A stretch of 18,393 bases of DNA from RGIG5050 sp045636065 (GTDB lineage Bacteria > Verrucomicrobiota > Kiritimatiellia > RFP12 > UBA1067), in contig JAZTWW010000030.1 in the NCBI GenBank assembly GCA_045636065.1, forward strand, positions 1-18,393, written 5' to 3'. Each line of letters opens with the position of its first letter. The stretch's first letter is position 1. The position numbers and the translations under genes are program-made. Of this stretch, positions 1 through 7,125 are shown in pieces. The notes under the pieces are model-generated. The model saw nothing but the letters and a program-made list of their open reading frames with translations. It did no database searches and was not told the DNA's origin.

Positions 1-177
1 GCGCGACTAATCGCACCCTACTTCCCATGGGAAGTGTGTGATAGCGGTCATCACCTTGATCTGTCTGGATCCCAACAATCTCCAATGCCTGTCGCGAGAG
101 TAACCGCACCAAAACTGGTGCACTTACTTCCGCAATCCACAGTTTCCCAAAATGGGTAAACTCCAGTGAAATAGCAC
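1..177. other. Left-edge region, no supported gene
   Basis: The plus strand is open from the window edge to a TAA at 157-159 and could be the last 52 codons of an upstream gene. One minus-strand frame is also open across the region and reads in a protein-like way, but it has no ATG, GTG or TTG that could start it nearby. I cannot choose between them. Base composition looks less GC-rich than the genes that follow. A perfect 14-bp palindrome, CTTCCCATGGGAAG, lies at 21-34. Confidence 0.3.
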
Positions 178-188
178 TTGATATTTCA
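167..188. promoter_or_regulatory. Operator-like inverted repeat over the -35
   Basis: TGAAATA (167-173) and TATTTCA (182-188) are perfect 7-bp inverted arms separated by 8 nt. The -35 hexamer at 178-183 lies across the centre and right arm, so a bound dimer would block RNA polymerase. No regulator gene lies in the window. The operator role is inferred from position and symmetry only. Confidence 0.4.
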
Positions 189-206
189 ATCCAACTTTGG
201 TAGTAT
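178..206 (+). promoter_or_regulatory. Promoter of the GH109 gene
   Basis: TTGATA (178-183), a 17-bp spacer and TAGTAT (201-206). The -10 is preceded by TGG, giving an extended -10 element. The predicted start site near 213 leaves about 50 nt of leader before the ATG at 263. The design matches the other promoters in the window. Confidence 0.6.
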
Positions 207-262
207 GGAGCTGTCGTTTCAAGACATCTTGGATACCTCGAAAAGCGAAAGGCAGAATAGCT

Positions 263-1696
263 ATGGATATGAACAGGCGTGATTTTCTGAAGGGTACCGC
301 GTGGATGGGCGCGGCTGCGTTTGCGGCCGGATGCATCGGCGCAAAGAGCGGTTCGCCGATCCCCGGCGGAGCCACTATGCAGGGTTTTGCGGTTGCGCCC
401 ATAAAGAAGGTCCGCATTGGCGTAGTGGGCCTTGGAATGCGCGGCTCGAGCGCGGTGCACCGCCTCGCCTCCATCCCGGGCACTGAGGTCGTGGCCCTCT
501 GCGACCGCCATGCCGACAGGGTCGCCACCCAGCAGGAGTGGCTCAAGGCCAACGGCAAGCCCGCCGCGCGCGAATATACCGGCGAAGAGGGGTGGAAGGC
601 CCTCTGCGAAAGCGATCTCGATCTCGTCTACAACGTCACGCCTTGGCACCTCCACGCCGAGATCGGCGCGTATGCGATGGAGAGCGGCAAGCATGTTGCG
701 ATCGAAGTTCCTAGCGCGATGACGCTCGACGAGTGCTGGAAGCTCGTTGAAACGGCCGAGCGCACGAAGCGCCACTGCATGCAGCTCGAGAACTGCTGCT
801 ACGGCGAGATCGAGATGCTCACCCTGAACCTCGTCAGGAACGGAATCCTCGGCGAACTCAAGCACGGCGAAGGCGCGTACATCCACGACCTCAGGGATTG
901 GTGCTTCTGCCCTCCCGACAAGGGCGGCTACGACAACTACTGGCGCCTCAGGTGGAATCAGACCCACAAGGGCGACCAGTACGTCACCCACGGTCTCGGC
1001 CCGATCTGCCAGTACATGGACATCAACCGCGGCGACAGGATGGACTACCTCGTCTCGCTCGAGAGCCAGGCGATCGGCATGGACCAGTACGCCCGCGACA
1101 AGTATGCCGAAGGCGATTGGCAGACGCGCCTCAACACGCAGATGGGCGACATGAACACGATGCTCATCAAGACCGTGAAGGGCCGTTCCATCATGATCCA
1201 GCACGATGTCGCAAGCCCGCGCCCCTACAGCCGCATCAATCTTCTCAGCGGCACGAAGGGCATGATCTGCGACTATCCCTACCGCCTTGCCGTCGAAGAG
1301 ACCGCCGGCGGCGGAGCCCACCAGTTCGACGCGGCCAAGGCCGCCGAGATGCGCGAAACGTACAAGCATCCGCTCTGGAAGAAGGCCGGCGAGTTCGCCA
1401 AGGCCGTCGGCGGCCACGGCGGCATGGACTTCCTTATGGACCTCAGGCTTTCGTACTGCCTCCAGAACGGCCTGCCGCTCGATATGGACGTCTACGACCT
1501 CGCCAGCTGGTGCTGCCTCGCCGAGCTTTCGGAGAAGAGCGTCCGCAACCGCAGCGCCTCCATGGACATCCCCGACTTCACGCGCGGCGGCTGGAAGACC
1601 GCGAAGCCCATCGGCATCGTGGACGTCGATCTCGTCAAGATGGGGCTCGACGTCAACGGCCCCGCGATGCGCGACGAGAGCCAGCTGAACGTCTAA
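263..1696 (+). CDS. GH109-family glycosidase (Gfo/Idh/MocA fold), Tat-exported
   Basis: A 477-residue protein. The N-terminus has a twin-arginine motif (RRDFLKG, residues 5-11), a short hydrophobic stretch and a lipobox-like FAAGC with Cys24, so it is probably exported folded and perhaps lipid-anchored. A Rossmann dinucleotide motif GVVGLGMRG follows at 53-61. Residues 174-210 (LENCCYGEIEM, then AYIHDLR) and 226-264 (YWRLRWN, QYVTHGLGP, INRGDRMDYLVS) match what I know of GH109 alpha-N-acetylgalactosaminidases. These use tightly bound NAD to oxidise and eliminate at the sugar. Tyr240 and His243 in QYVTH, and Tyr180 in CCY, would be active-site residues. The likely substrate is terminal alpha-GalNAc, as on blood-group A or mucin glycans, but family members vary. 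The ATG at 263 is chosen because AAAGG lies about 10 nt upstream; the ATG at 269 is also possible. It is a single-gene unit with its own promoter and terminator. Confidence 0.85.
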   Translation: MDMNRRDFLKGTAWMGAAAFAAGCIGAKSGSPIPGGATMQGFAVAPIKKVRIGVVGLGMRGSSAVHRLASIPGTEVVALCDRHADRVATQQEWLKANGKPAAREYTGEEGWKALCESDLDLVYNVTPWHLHAEIGAYAMESGKHVAIEVPSAMTLDECWKLVETAERTKRHCMQLENCCYGEIEMLTLNLVRNGILGELKHGEGAYIHDLRDWCFCPPDKGGYDNYWRLRWNQTHKGDQYVTHGLGPICQYMDINRGDRMDYLVSLESQAIGMDQYARDKYAEGDWQTRLNTQMGDMNTMLIKTVKGRSIMIQHDVASPRPYSRINLLSGTKGMICDYPYRLAVEETAGGGAHQFDAAKAAEMRETYKHPLWKKAGEFAKAVGGHGGMDFLMDLRLSYCLQNGLPLDMDVYDLASWCCLAELSEKSVRNRSASMDIPDFTRGGWKTAKPIGIVDVDLVKMGLDVNGPAMRDESQLNV

Positions 1697-1719
1697 GAAA
1701 GGCGGCCATTCCAACCCCC

Positions 1720-1751
1720 AAAAATCCCGCTTGACTCCAAGCGGGATTTTT
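1720..1751 (+). terminator. Rho-independent terminator of the GH109 gene
   Basis: A 13-bp perfect stem, AAAAATCCCGCTT (1720-1732) and AAGCGGGATTTTT (1739-1751), with a 6-nt loop. It ends in a T run and lies 24 nt after the stop codon. The A run on the left arm would make it work in both directions. Confidence 0.85.
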
Positions 1752-1759
1752 GGTATACT
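1731..1759 (+). promoter_or_regulatory. tRNA-Thr/tRNA-Gly promoter inside the terminator
   Basis: TTGACT (1731-1736), a 17-bp spacer and TATACT (1754-1759), with TGG before the -10. The -35 and most of the spacer are the loop and right arm of the terminator hairpin. The tRNA begins 20 nt after the -10. Confidence 0.75.
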
Positions 1760-1778
1760 ACAACACGTTTTCAACCAA

Positions 1779-1854
1779 GCCAGGTTAGCACAGCTGGTAG
1801 TGCGGCTCATTCGTAATGAGCAGGTCGGCGGTTCGAATCCGTTACCTGGCTCCA
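1779..1854 (+). tRNA. tRNA-Thr (anticodon CGT)
   Basis: Acceptor arms GCCAGGT and ACCTGGC pair fully, with discriminator T and encoded CCA. The anticodon stem is GCTCA/TGAGC around loop TTCGTAA. The T-loop is TTCGAAT. Length is 76 nt. It decodes ACG. Confidence 0.95.
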
Positions 1855-1875
1855 ATCAATGGAACCTGTTCCGTC

Positions 1876-1949
1876 GCGGGCGTAGCTCAATGGCAGAGCG
1901 TCGGCCTTCCAAGCCGATGACGAGGGTTCGATTCCCTTCGCCCGCTCCA
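1876..1949 (+). tRNA. tRNA-Gly (anticodon TCC)
   Basis: Acceptor arms GCGGGCG and CGCCCGC, discriminator T and encoded CCA. The anticodon stem is TCGGC/GCCGA around CTTCCAA. Length is 74 nt. It lies 21 nt after tRNA-Thr and is probably on the same transcript. No clear terminator follows. Confidence 0.95.
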
Positions 1950-1990
1950 CCTCCCCCATTCTCATCATTGGCTGTTGGTTACTGGCTATT

Positions 1991-2001
1991 GGAACACTTC
2001 C
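1991..2001 (+). repeat. GGAACACTTCC motif, copy 1
   Basis: GGAACACTTCC, an imperfect dyad of GGAA and TTCC around CAC, lies 36 nt before the -10 of the glycosyltransferase promoter. The same 11-mer occurs at 7849-7859 upstream of the fabG promoter. TTACTGG lies just upstream of copy 1 and overlaps the start of copy 2. It may be a regulator site or part of a dispersed repeat. Confidence 0.4.
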
Positions 2002-2014
2002 CGAAACTCAATGC

Positions 2015-2043
2015 TTGAAGTGCGTTGCGCGATTTGGTATAAT
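2015..2043 (+). promoter_or_regulatory. Promoter of the glycan cassette
   Basis: TTGAAG (2015-2020), a 17-bp spacer and TATAAT (2038-2043), preceded by TGG. It lies 45 nt before the GTG start at 2088. No promoter is apparent before the next two genes, so all three should be read from here. Confidence 0.75.
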
Positions 2044-2087
2044 CTTAGGCAGTTTCAAACTGTATCCAAACGCTTGGGAGGAACGTC

Positions 2088-2888
2088 GTGGGCGAAGAAT
2101 CTAAAGGCAGGGATCCCGTTAACGTAATATGCCTCAAATGGGGCACGCTCTACGGGCCGGACTATGTGAACCGCCTCTACAAAGGCGTGAAGGCCAATAT
2201 GGACAGGCCCTTCAGGTTCGTCTGCTTCACCGAGGATCCGAGCGGCCTTGCCGAAGGCGTGGAGGCCGCCCCCATACCGCCGCCGCCCGAAGGTTGGCGC
2301 TACAAGTGGCCGGGCCTTTTCGCGAAGCTCTGCCTTTTCAAGGACGGCGTCGCGGATCTCAAGGGGCCGACGCTCTTTCTCGACGTCGACCAGATCATAA
2401 TAGGCGATCTCGGCAGGTTCTTCGACTACCGCCCGGGAGAGTTCTGCATAATCTACAACTGGATCGAATGGCGTAAGACGCTCTTCCGCAAGAGGCCTAG
2501 GATCGGCAACTCCTCGTGCTTCAGGTTCGACGCCGGCAAAAGCAACAAGGTCTACGAGATCTTCGAGCGCATCCAGAAGGATCCCGCCGAGGAGCCGCGC
2601 TTCAGGAAGGGCTCGCAGAAGTTCCAGACGATGGCCATGTTCGAGACCGGCAAGGTGAGCTGGTGGCCGAAGGAATGGGTCTGCTCGTTCAAGCGCTCGC
2701 TCGTGCCGCCGTTCCCGCTCAATCTCGTCCTTCCGGCACGCAAGCCGAAGAACGCCTCCATCCTCTGCTTCCACGGTTCGCCCAACCCGCATGAGGCCAT
2801 AACCGGCTTCCGCAAGGGCCACATCAACACGTGGGTCAGGCCGACGAAATGGGTCAAGGAGCTTTGGGAGCCTGTCGAGGGCGAATGA
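2088..2888 (+). CDS. DxD-type glycosyltransferase (GT8-like)
   Basis: A 266-residue cytoplasmic protein with no signal peptide or membrane segment. The GT-A pattern is visible. A beta strand at 11-16 (VNVICLKW) is followed by YVNRLYKGVKANM, typical of glycosyltransferases that start from a nucleotide-sugar-binding strand. LFLDVDQ at 96-102 supplies a DxD motif (Asp99, Asp101) for metal and UDP-sugar. CFHGSPNPHE near residue 228 resembles the C-terminal HG metal-contact region of GT8-type enzymes. Family assignment is by eye, and the acceptor and donor sugars are not predictable. The start is the GTG at 2088, with GGAGG ending 6 nt upstream; no better ATG exists. It is the first gene of a three-gene operon and its stop overlaps the next start (ATGA), so translation is coupled. 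Confidence 0.72.
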   Translation: MGEESKGRDPVNVICLKWGTLYGPDYVNRLYKGVKANMDRPFRFVCFTEDPSGLAEGVEAAPIPPPPEGWRYKWPGLFAKLCLFKDGVADLKGPTLFLDVDQIIIGDLGRFFDYRPGEFCIIYNWIEWRKTLFRKRPRIGNSSCFRFDAGKSNKVYEIFERIQKDPAEEPRFRKGSQKFQTMAMFETGKVSWWPKEWVCSFKRSLVPPFPLNLVLPARKPKNASILCFHGSPNPHEAITGFRKGHINTWVRPTKWVKELWEPVEGE

Positions 2889-3850
2889 AGATAAAGCTCA
2901 TAGACAAGAAGTCCAAGCCCGGCATGAAGCCATTCGAGTACGCGCCGGGCTGGACGTTCCTTATGGATCCTCAGGCGGAGGGGTACGATTGGCTCGTCGT
3001 CTTCGAGGATCTTCCAAAGGGGATGGCCCTCGATGTTACATGCCCCAGGGAGCGCACTATGCTCCTCACGTGGGAGCCCGTCTCCGTCAAGTCGTACTCG
3101 CGCGCATTCACGCGCCAGTTCGGCCATATGCTAACGAACCGCCCGCGCGAGGCCGAGAACCACCCACATTACCATCTGGGGCGCGGCTATTTCCCGTGGT
3201 GCCTCGGAAGGGGATACCGCGAGGTCGTCTCGACGCCCGTCCCGGCGAAGACGAAGCTCATCTCGACCGTCTGCAGCGACAAGCGCATGCGCCAGACGAT
3301 GCACGATGCGCGCTTCCGCCTTACCGAGCATCTCAAGGCCGCCATCCCGGAGCTCGACTGGTTCGGCCACGGCATCAGGTACCTTGAGCACAAGTACGAC
3401 GCGCTCGACGCGTACCGCTACCATGTCGCTGTCGAGAACCATATCGCGCCGAAGCACTGGACCGAGAAGATCGCCGATCCGATCCTCACCGAGACGCTTG
3501 CGTTCTACGCGGGGGACCCGGAGCTTGGCGAAGTGCTGCCGTCTGATTCCTTCATCCCGATCCCGATCGACGATCCTGTCAGCGCGGAGCGGACGATAAA
3601 GGAGGCGATCGCAAACGACGAGCATTCAAGGCGTCTTTCCGCCATACGCGAGGCCAAGAGGATGCTCCTTGAAAAGTACAACCTCTGGGCGCAGATAATT
3701 TCGGTCGTCGAGGCGGAGGGTGCGAAGGTCGCGCCGCCGACCCGTCCCTGGCGCGTCTACGCGCGCACGGCTTTGAGGAAACACAATCCGCTTGTCGCCA
3801 TATCAGATGGATTCGGGCATCTCCTGCGCTATCTGAAAGGGGGGCGGTAG
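2885..3850 (+). CDS. GT10-type (alpha-1,3-fucosyltransferase-like) glycosyltransferase
   Basis: A 321-residue soluble protein. The C-terminal half has the GT10 donor-binding signature: YRYHVAVENHIAPKHWTEK at 177-195, running into ADPILTETLAFYAGDPE. This corresponds to the family pattern of a short E-N segment, then TEK, then a stretch setting the G-D-P loop. In bacteria such enzymes put L-fucose (from GDP-fucose) on GlcNAc or glucose of surface glycans, for example Lewis-type antigens in Helicobacter. The N-terminal half (LLTWEPVSVKSYSRAF at 60-75) fits the acceptor domain. Donor specificity is inferred from family only, and no GDP-fucose synthesis genes lie in the window. The start ATG at 2885 overlaps the previous TGA. 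The next gene begins 2 nt after the stop. Residue use resembles its neighbours, with no sign of recent transfer. Confidence 0.72.
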   Translation: MKIKLIDKKSKPGMKPFEYAPGWTFLMDPQAEGYDWLVVFEDLPKGMALDVTCPRERTMLLTWEPVSVKSYSRAFTRQFGHMLTNRPREAENHPHYHLGRGYFPWCLGRGYREVVSTPVPAKTKLISTVCSDKRMRQTMHDARFRLTEHLKAAIPELDWFGHGIRYLEHKYDALDAYRYHVAVENHIAPKHWTEKIADPILTETLAFYAGDPELGEVLPSDSFIPIPIDDPVSAERTIKEAIANDEHSRRLSAIREAKRMLLEKYNLWAQIISVVEAEGAKVAPPTRPWRVYARTALRKHNPLVAISDGFGHLLRYLKGGR

Positions 3851-3852
3851 AC

Positions 3853-4791
3853 ATGTCGGGCTTCCATTCAGACAGGCTTGCGGAGCTTTTCGCCGCAAGC
3901 GACGAGCCGTTCCTCAAGCTCGCCGAAACGCTCGTCTCCGATACGCGCTTCCCGTCGTACTGGCATGGAATAGGCTTCCAGTATCTGGGGACTCTGCTGG
4001 TGATTTTCTCAAGGTGGCTCAAGAAGTCGACGGACGATCTCGGCATAAGGCGCATATTCTTCCTTGCGCGCGACGGCGAGGTGATGAAGCGCGTCTTCAC
4101 CGCCCTCTATCCGGATGAGGCGTCGCGCTGCCGCTACATCCTCTGCTCCAGGAGGCTCTGCGCGAACGAGTCGTGCCGCGAGGACTATATCGCGTATTTG
4201 AAGAGCGAGGGCTTCGACGTTCCCGGCGCGGGGATAGTTGACGTGGGCCGGAACGGTACCATGCAGAGGGCCCTTGAATCGTTCTTCCCGGAGAATCCCA
4301 TCCACGGCTTCTACATCGATCTTCGCACTTCAGGCTGGAACTTCCACGGGTATTTCGAGCATACGCCGCCCAATGCGAGGCGCGTTCTCGATTTCCTCGA
4401 TTTCCTCTGCATCTCGCCGTCGCTTCTTACGGTTGCCATAAAGCGCAGGGGCGGCGGGTTCAAGATCGAGACCCTGGACGAGGACGAGAACGAGCATGTG
4501 CGCCACCTTATCGCGGCCGATCTGCAGGACGGAGCCGAGGCGTTCGCGCGGGCGTACAGGCGCTCTGGCGAAACGCCGCCCGACCCGCCGCAGGAGACGA
4601 TAATCGAGATCCTGAACCTCCTCAAGCGGCCCACGAAAGCCGATATGGTCGCTATGGCGAACGTCACTGCGCCTTTCGGGGTGTCGAACACCAAGGAGCG
4701 GTATCTTGTGACGCCTTTCTGGCCCTGGCGCGAGCGCCTTCTCCATCCAATCGCGTTCTTTCACGCCTGGCGCAAGCGCATCCTCAGATAG
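3853..4791 (+). CDS. COG5610-like protein of surface-polysaccharide loci, lacking the HAD domain
   Basis: A 312-residue protein. RIFFLARDGEVMKRVF at 67-82, CSRRLCANES near 107-116 and GIVDVGRNGTMQRALES near 126-142 match the second half of large COG5610 proteins (annotated as predicted HAD hydrolases). These often lie beside glycosyltransferases in capsule or O-antigen clusters. The usual N-terminal HAD part with its DxDT nucleophile motif is absent, so this is probably not a phosphatase. Its role in the glycan pathway is unknown. It begins 2 nt after the GT10 gene, with a G-rich ribosome-binding region (about 3838-3847). A basic C-terminus (WRKRILR) ends the protein. I am confident of the family resemblance but not of the function. 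Confidence 0.6.
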   Translation: MSGFHSDRLAELFAASDEPFLKLAETLVSDTRFPSYWHGIGFQYLGTLLVIFSRWLKKSTDDLGIRRIFFLARDGEVMKRVFTALYPDEASRCRYILCSRRLCANESCREDYIAYLKSEGFDVPGAGIVDVGRNGTMQRALESFFPENPIHGFYIDLRTSGWNFHGYFEHTPPNARRVLDFLDFLCISPSLLTVAIKRRGGGFKIETLDEDENEHVRHLIAADLQDGAEAFARAYRRSGETPPDPPQETIIEILNLLKRPTKADMVAMANVTAPFGVSNTKERYLVTPFWPWRERLLHPIAFFHAWRKRILR

Positions 4792-4893
4792 GAGGATCGG
4801 TGGAGGAAGCGATTGGATTGATGGAGGAAGCGATTTAAGGTAAGGGATAAACGGGATCTACGCGATAAAAGCGATAAATCCAATGAATGGGCT
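4792..4893 (+). repeat. Dispersed intergenic repeat, copy A (with 9-nt tandem units)
   Basis: Starts with GAGGATCGGT, contains a 21-nt near-duplication (copies ending GGAGGAAGCGATT), then TTTAAG. It continues with four 9-nt units at 4844-4879: GGGATAAAC, GGGATCTAC, GCGATAAAA, GCGATAAAT. It ends with CCAATGAATGGGCT. Positions 4860-4893 are identical to 7645-7678 (34 nt). It occupies the gap between the glycan cassette and rlmB. Confidence 0.75.
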
Positions 4894-4919
4894 ATAAATG
4901 GGCGGAAAGGATACGAGCC

Positions 4920-5720
4920 ATGGCGAGAAGATTCGACGGCGGAGACAGGAAGAAAGGTCCGCGAGAGAGCGTTTCCGGAGGCGAGTGGATATACGGGAGG
5001 CGCCCTGTCCTTGAAACGCTCAGGGCGGCGCGGCGCAAGATGCACGAGCTCATACTGCCCCCGTACGACCCGAAGGAGCCGGACGACATCGCCGAGATGC
5101 GCGCATGGGGCCATAGGTACTCCATAGTCGTGCGCACTGAGGAGAAGAGCAGGATGGACGTCCTTCTAAAAGGCGGCCACCACCAGAACGTCGCCCTCAA
5201 GACGGGCGGCTACCCTTATACCGATTTCGAGGACATCCTCGAAGCCGCAGACGCTGACGAGAATGCGCTCGTCATCATACTCGACCACCTCGAGGATCCG
5301 CAGAACGTGGGCAGCATCCTTAGAAGCGCGTGCGCGGTAGGGGCGACCGGCGTGATAATCCCCGAGGACCGCGCCTCGATGGTGACGCCGGCCGCCGTCA
5401 GGGCGAGCGCCGGCGGCAGCGAGTACCTCAAGATCGCGCATGTCGTCAATCTCGTCAGGGCGATGGAGGCGCTCAAGAAGCGCAACGTGTGGCTTACGGG
5501 CCTCGATTGGGGCGATGACGCGAAGAACTACACCGACATCGACTTCAAGGGGCGCGTCGGACTTGTGGTAGGCGCAGAGGGGAAGGGGATATCGCGCCTT
5601 GCCAGGGAGACGTGCGACTTTATAGCCGTCCTGCCGATGGCCGGTGAGATCGGGAGCCTCAATGCAGGCGTCGCGGCGGCCGTCGCGATGTACGAGGTGG
5701 TCCGCCAGAGGTCCAGGTGA
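4920..5720 (+). CDS. rlmB: TrmH-family 23S rRNA 2'-O-ribose methyltransferase
   Basis: A 266-residue SPOUT methyltransferase, the usual length for RlmB, which methylates the ribose of G2251 in the 23S rRNA P loop using S-adenosylmethionine. A short basic N-terminus is followed by the L30e-like substrate domain (YGRRPVLETLRAARRKMHELIL, 25-46 onward). The three SPOUT motifs are complete. Motif 1 is LEDPQNVGSILRSA at 124-137, with Asn129 and Arg135. Motif 2 is LVVGAEGKGIS at 215-225, with Glu220. Motif 3 is LPMAGEIGSLNAGVAAAVAMYE at 238-259, with Ser245 and Asn248, which forms the knot that holds the cofactor. The ATG at 4920 is chosen because AAAGGA lies 8 nt upstream. An in-frame ATG at 4887 would place the leader inside the dispersed repeat and has no binding site. 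The exact target base is inferred from the family. Confidence 0.9.
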   Translation: MARRFDGGDRKKGPRESVSGGEWIYGRRPVLETLRAARRKMHELILPPYDPKEPDDIAEMRAWGHRYSIVVRTEEKSRMDVLLKGGHHQNVALKTGGYPYTDFEDILEAADADENALVIILDHLEDPQNVGSILRSACAVGATGVIIPEDRASMVTPAAVRASAGGSEYLKIAHVVNLVRAMEALKKRNVWLTGLDWGDDAKNYTDIDFKGRVGLVVGAEGKGISRLARETCDFIAVLPMAGEIGSLNAGVAAAVAMYEVVRQRSR

Positions 5721-7108
5721 TGTTCGCCGTACGCGGCTATATGCTCGATGTGAGCAGGGACAAGGTCCCCACGATGGCGACGCTCCGCCGCCTCGTGGAC
5801 ATCCTTGAGCGTTGCCGGTACAACCAGCTCCAGCTCTACACCGAGCATACTTTCGCGTACTCGCGCCATCGCGACGTATGGAAGGACGCAAGTCCGCTCA
5901 CCGCCCGCGAGATATCGGTTCTGGGCGAATATGCCGCGATGCACGGCATTGACCTCGTCGCGAACCAGAACAGCTTCGGCCATATGGAAAGATGGCTCAA
6001 GCTCCCCGAGTACAACCATCTCGCCGAGCTTCCGGGCGGCGGTGCGGTAACGCCATGGGGAACGGTCAAGAAGGATCCGACGACTCTCTGCCCAACGGAC
6101 CCCGAGTCGCTTGAGTTCCTTGCCGGCCTGTACGACGAGCTTTTCCCAAACTTCAGCTGCAGGCTCGTCAACATCGGATGCGACGAGACGTTCGACCTTC
6201 TCAGCCCTCGCGGCCGTAGCGCCCGCGAGGTGGCGGAGAAGGGGGCGGGGCGCGTATATCTTGAATTCCTCAAGAAGGTGTGTTCGCTCGTGAGGGAGCG
6301 CGGCAAGAGGCCGATGTTCTGGGGAGATGTCATATTGAAGCATCCGGAGCTCGTGAAGGAGCTTCCATGCGATGCCGTCGCCCTTGACTGGGGGTACGAG
6401 GGAAACCACCCATTCGAGAGCGAAGCTGCGAAGTTCAAGGCCGCAGGGCTCGATTTCTACGTCTGCCCCGGGACGAGCTCGTGGAACTCTCTTGCAGGGC
6501 GCGTGGAGAACATGCGCGAGAACGTCGCGGCGGCGGAAAAGGCGGGGCGCCTCTACGGGGCCAAGGGGCTTTTAATGACGGACTGGGGCGATGGCGGGCA
6601 CTGGCAGCCGCTTGCCGCGAGCCTTCCCGGTATCGTCCTTGGCGGTGCCGTTGCGGCAGAGGGCGAGACGGCCAACAGGATGGACATTGAGAACGATCTC
6701 AACTCCATTATGGGCGTGCCTCTTGGGGGGACGCTCCTCAAGCTTGGAACGCTCTATCTTCGCGGGGGCGCATTGAGGGCGAACGCGAGCGAGCTATTTA
6801 GGATACTTTCGTCCGACAGGGGATATTCGCGCCATCCCGGGCTTACTGAGAGCGTACTTTCCGAGGTGTCGGCGATAGCGGAGAACTGCCGTCACGCGGC
6901 GGCGGCATATGTCAGCGAGGCGCTGTACGGCGAGGGATCGGTCTGGGCGAAGGAGATAATGTACATGGCGAACCTTGTGGATGCGGCATGCCACAGGCGC
7001 GACATTGGCCGGCTCAATGCGATAAGATCAGAGCATCAGCGCGTCTGGAAGCTCCGCAACAGGGAGGGCGGCCTGTCCGACTCCCTCGCGAAGCTCCCGT
7101 GGTTCTGA
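5720..7108 (+). CDS. GH20-like beta-N-acetylhexosaminidase, cytoplasmic
   Basis: A 462-residue protein resembling the catalytic (beta/alpha)8 barrel of GH20 beta-N-acetylhexosaminidases. RGYMLDVSRDKVPTMATLRRLVD at 5-27 is the usual barrel entry of the family. NQLQLYTEHTF at 35-45 and LVANQNSFGHMERWL at 79-93 follow, with CPTDPES at 124-130. The catalytic Asp-Glu pair is Asp155-Glu156 in VNIGCDET. Tryptophan-rich substrate-pocket segments are MFWGDV (near 203), ALDWGYEGN (near 228) and TDWGDGGHWQP (near 290). Substrate-assisted removal of terminal GlcNAc or GalNAc is expected from the family. There is no signal peptide, so it would act on sugars already imported or on recycled cell-wall pieces. 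Its ATG overlaps the rlmB stop (TGATG), indicating coupled translation with an unrelated gene. No terminator is visible after it. Confidence 0.78.
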   Translation: MFAVRGYMLDVSRDKVPTMATLRRLVDILERCRYNQLQLYTEHTFAYSRHRDVWKDASPLTAREISVLGEYAAMHGIDLVANQNSFGHMERWLKLPEYNHLAELPGGGAVTPWGTVKKDPTTLCPTDPESLEFLAGLYDELFPNFSCRLVNIGCDETFDLLSPRGRSAREVAEKGAGRVYLEFLKKVCSLVRERGKRPMFWGDVILKHPELVKELPCDAVALDWGYEGNHPFESEAAKFKAAGLDFYVCPGTSSWNSLAGRVENMRENVAAAEKAGRLYGAKGLLMTDWGDGGHWQPLAASLPGIVLGGAVAAEGETANRMDIENDLNSIMGVPLGGTLLKLGTLYLRGGALRANASELFRILSSDRGYSRHPGLTESVLSEVSAIAENCRHAAAAYVSEALYGEGSVWAKEIMYMANLVDAACHRRDIGRLNAIRSEHQRVWKLRNREGGLSDSLAKLPWF

Positions 7109-7125
7109 TATCGGGCGAAAACTGG

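Noticed and set aside
2..172. Protein-like minus-strand frame at the left edge
   Set aside because: It reads plausibly but has no usable start codon and runs on open under the GH109 gene, so it was listed only as an undecided region.
4893..4898. TATAAA as a -10 for rlmB
   Set aside because: No acceptable -35 lies 16-18 bp upstream, unlike the other promoters in the window.
4887..4919. Upstream start for rlmB
   Set aside because: It would begin within the end of the dispersed repeat and has no binding site, whereas 4920 has AAAGGA at good spacing.
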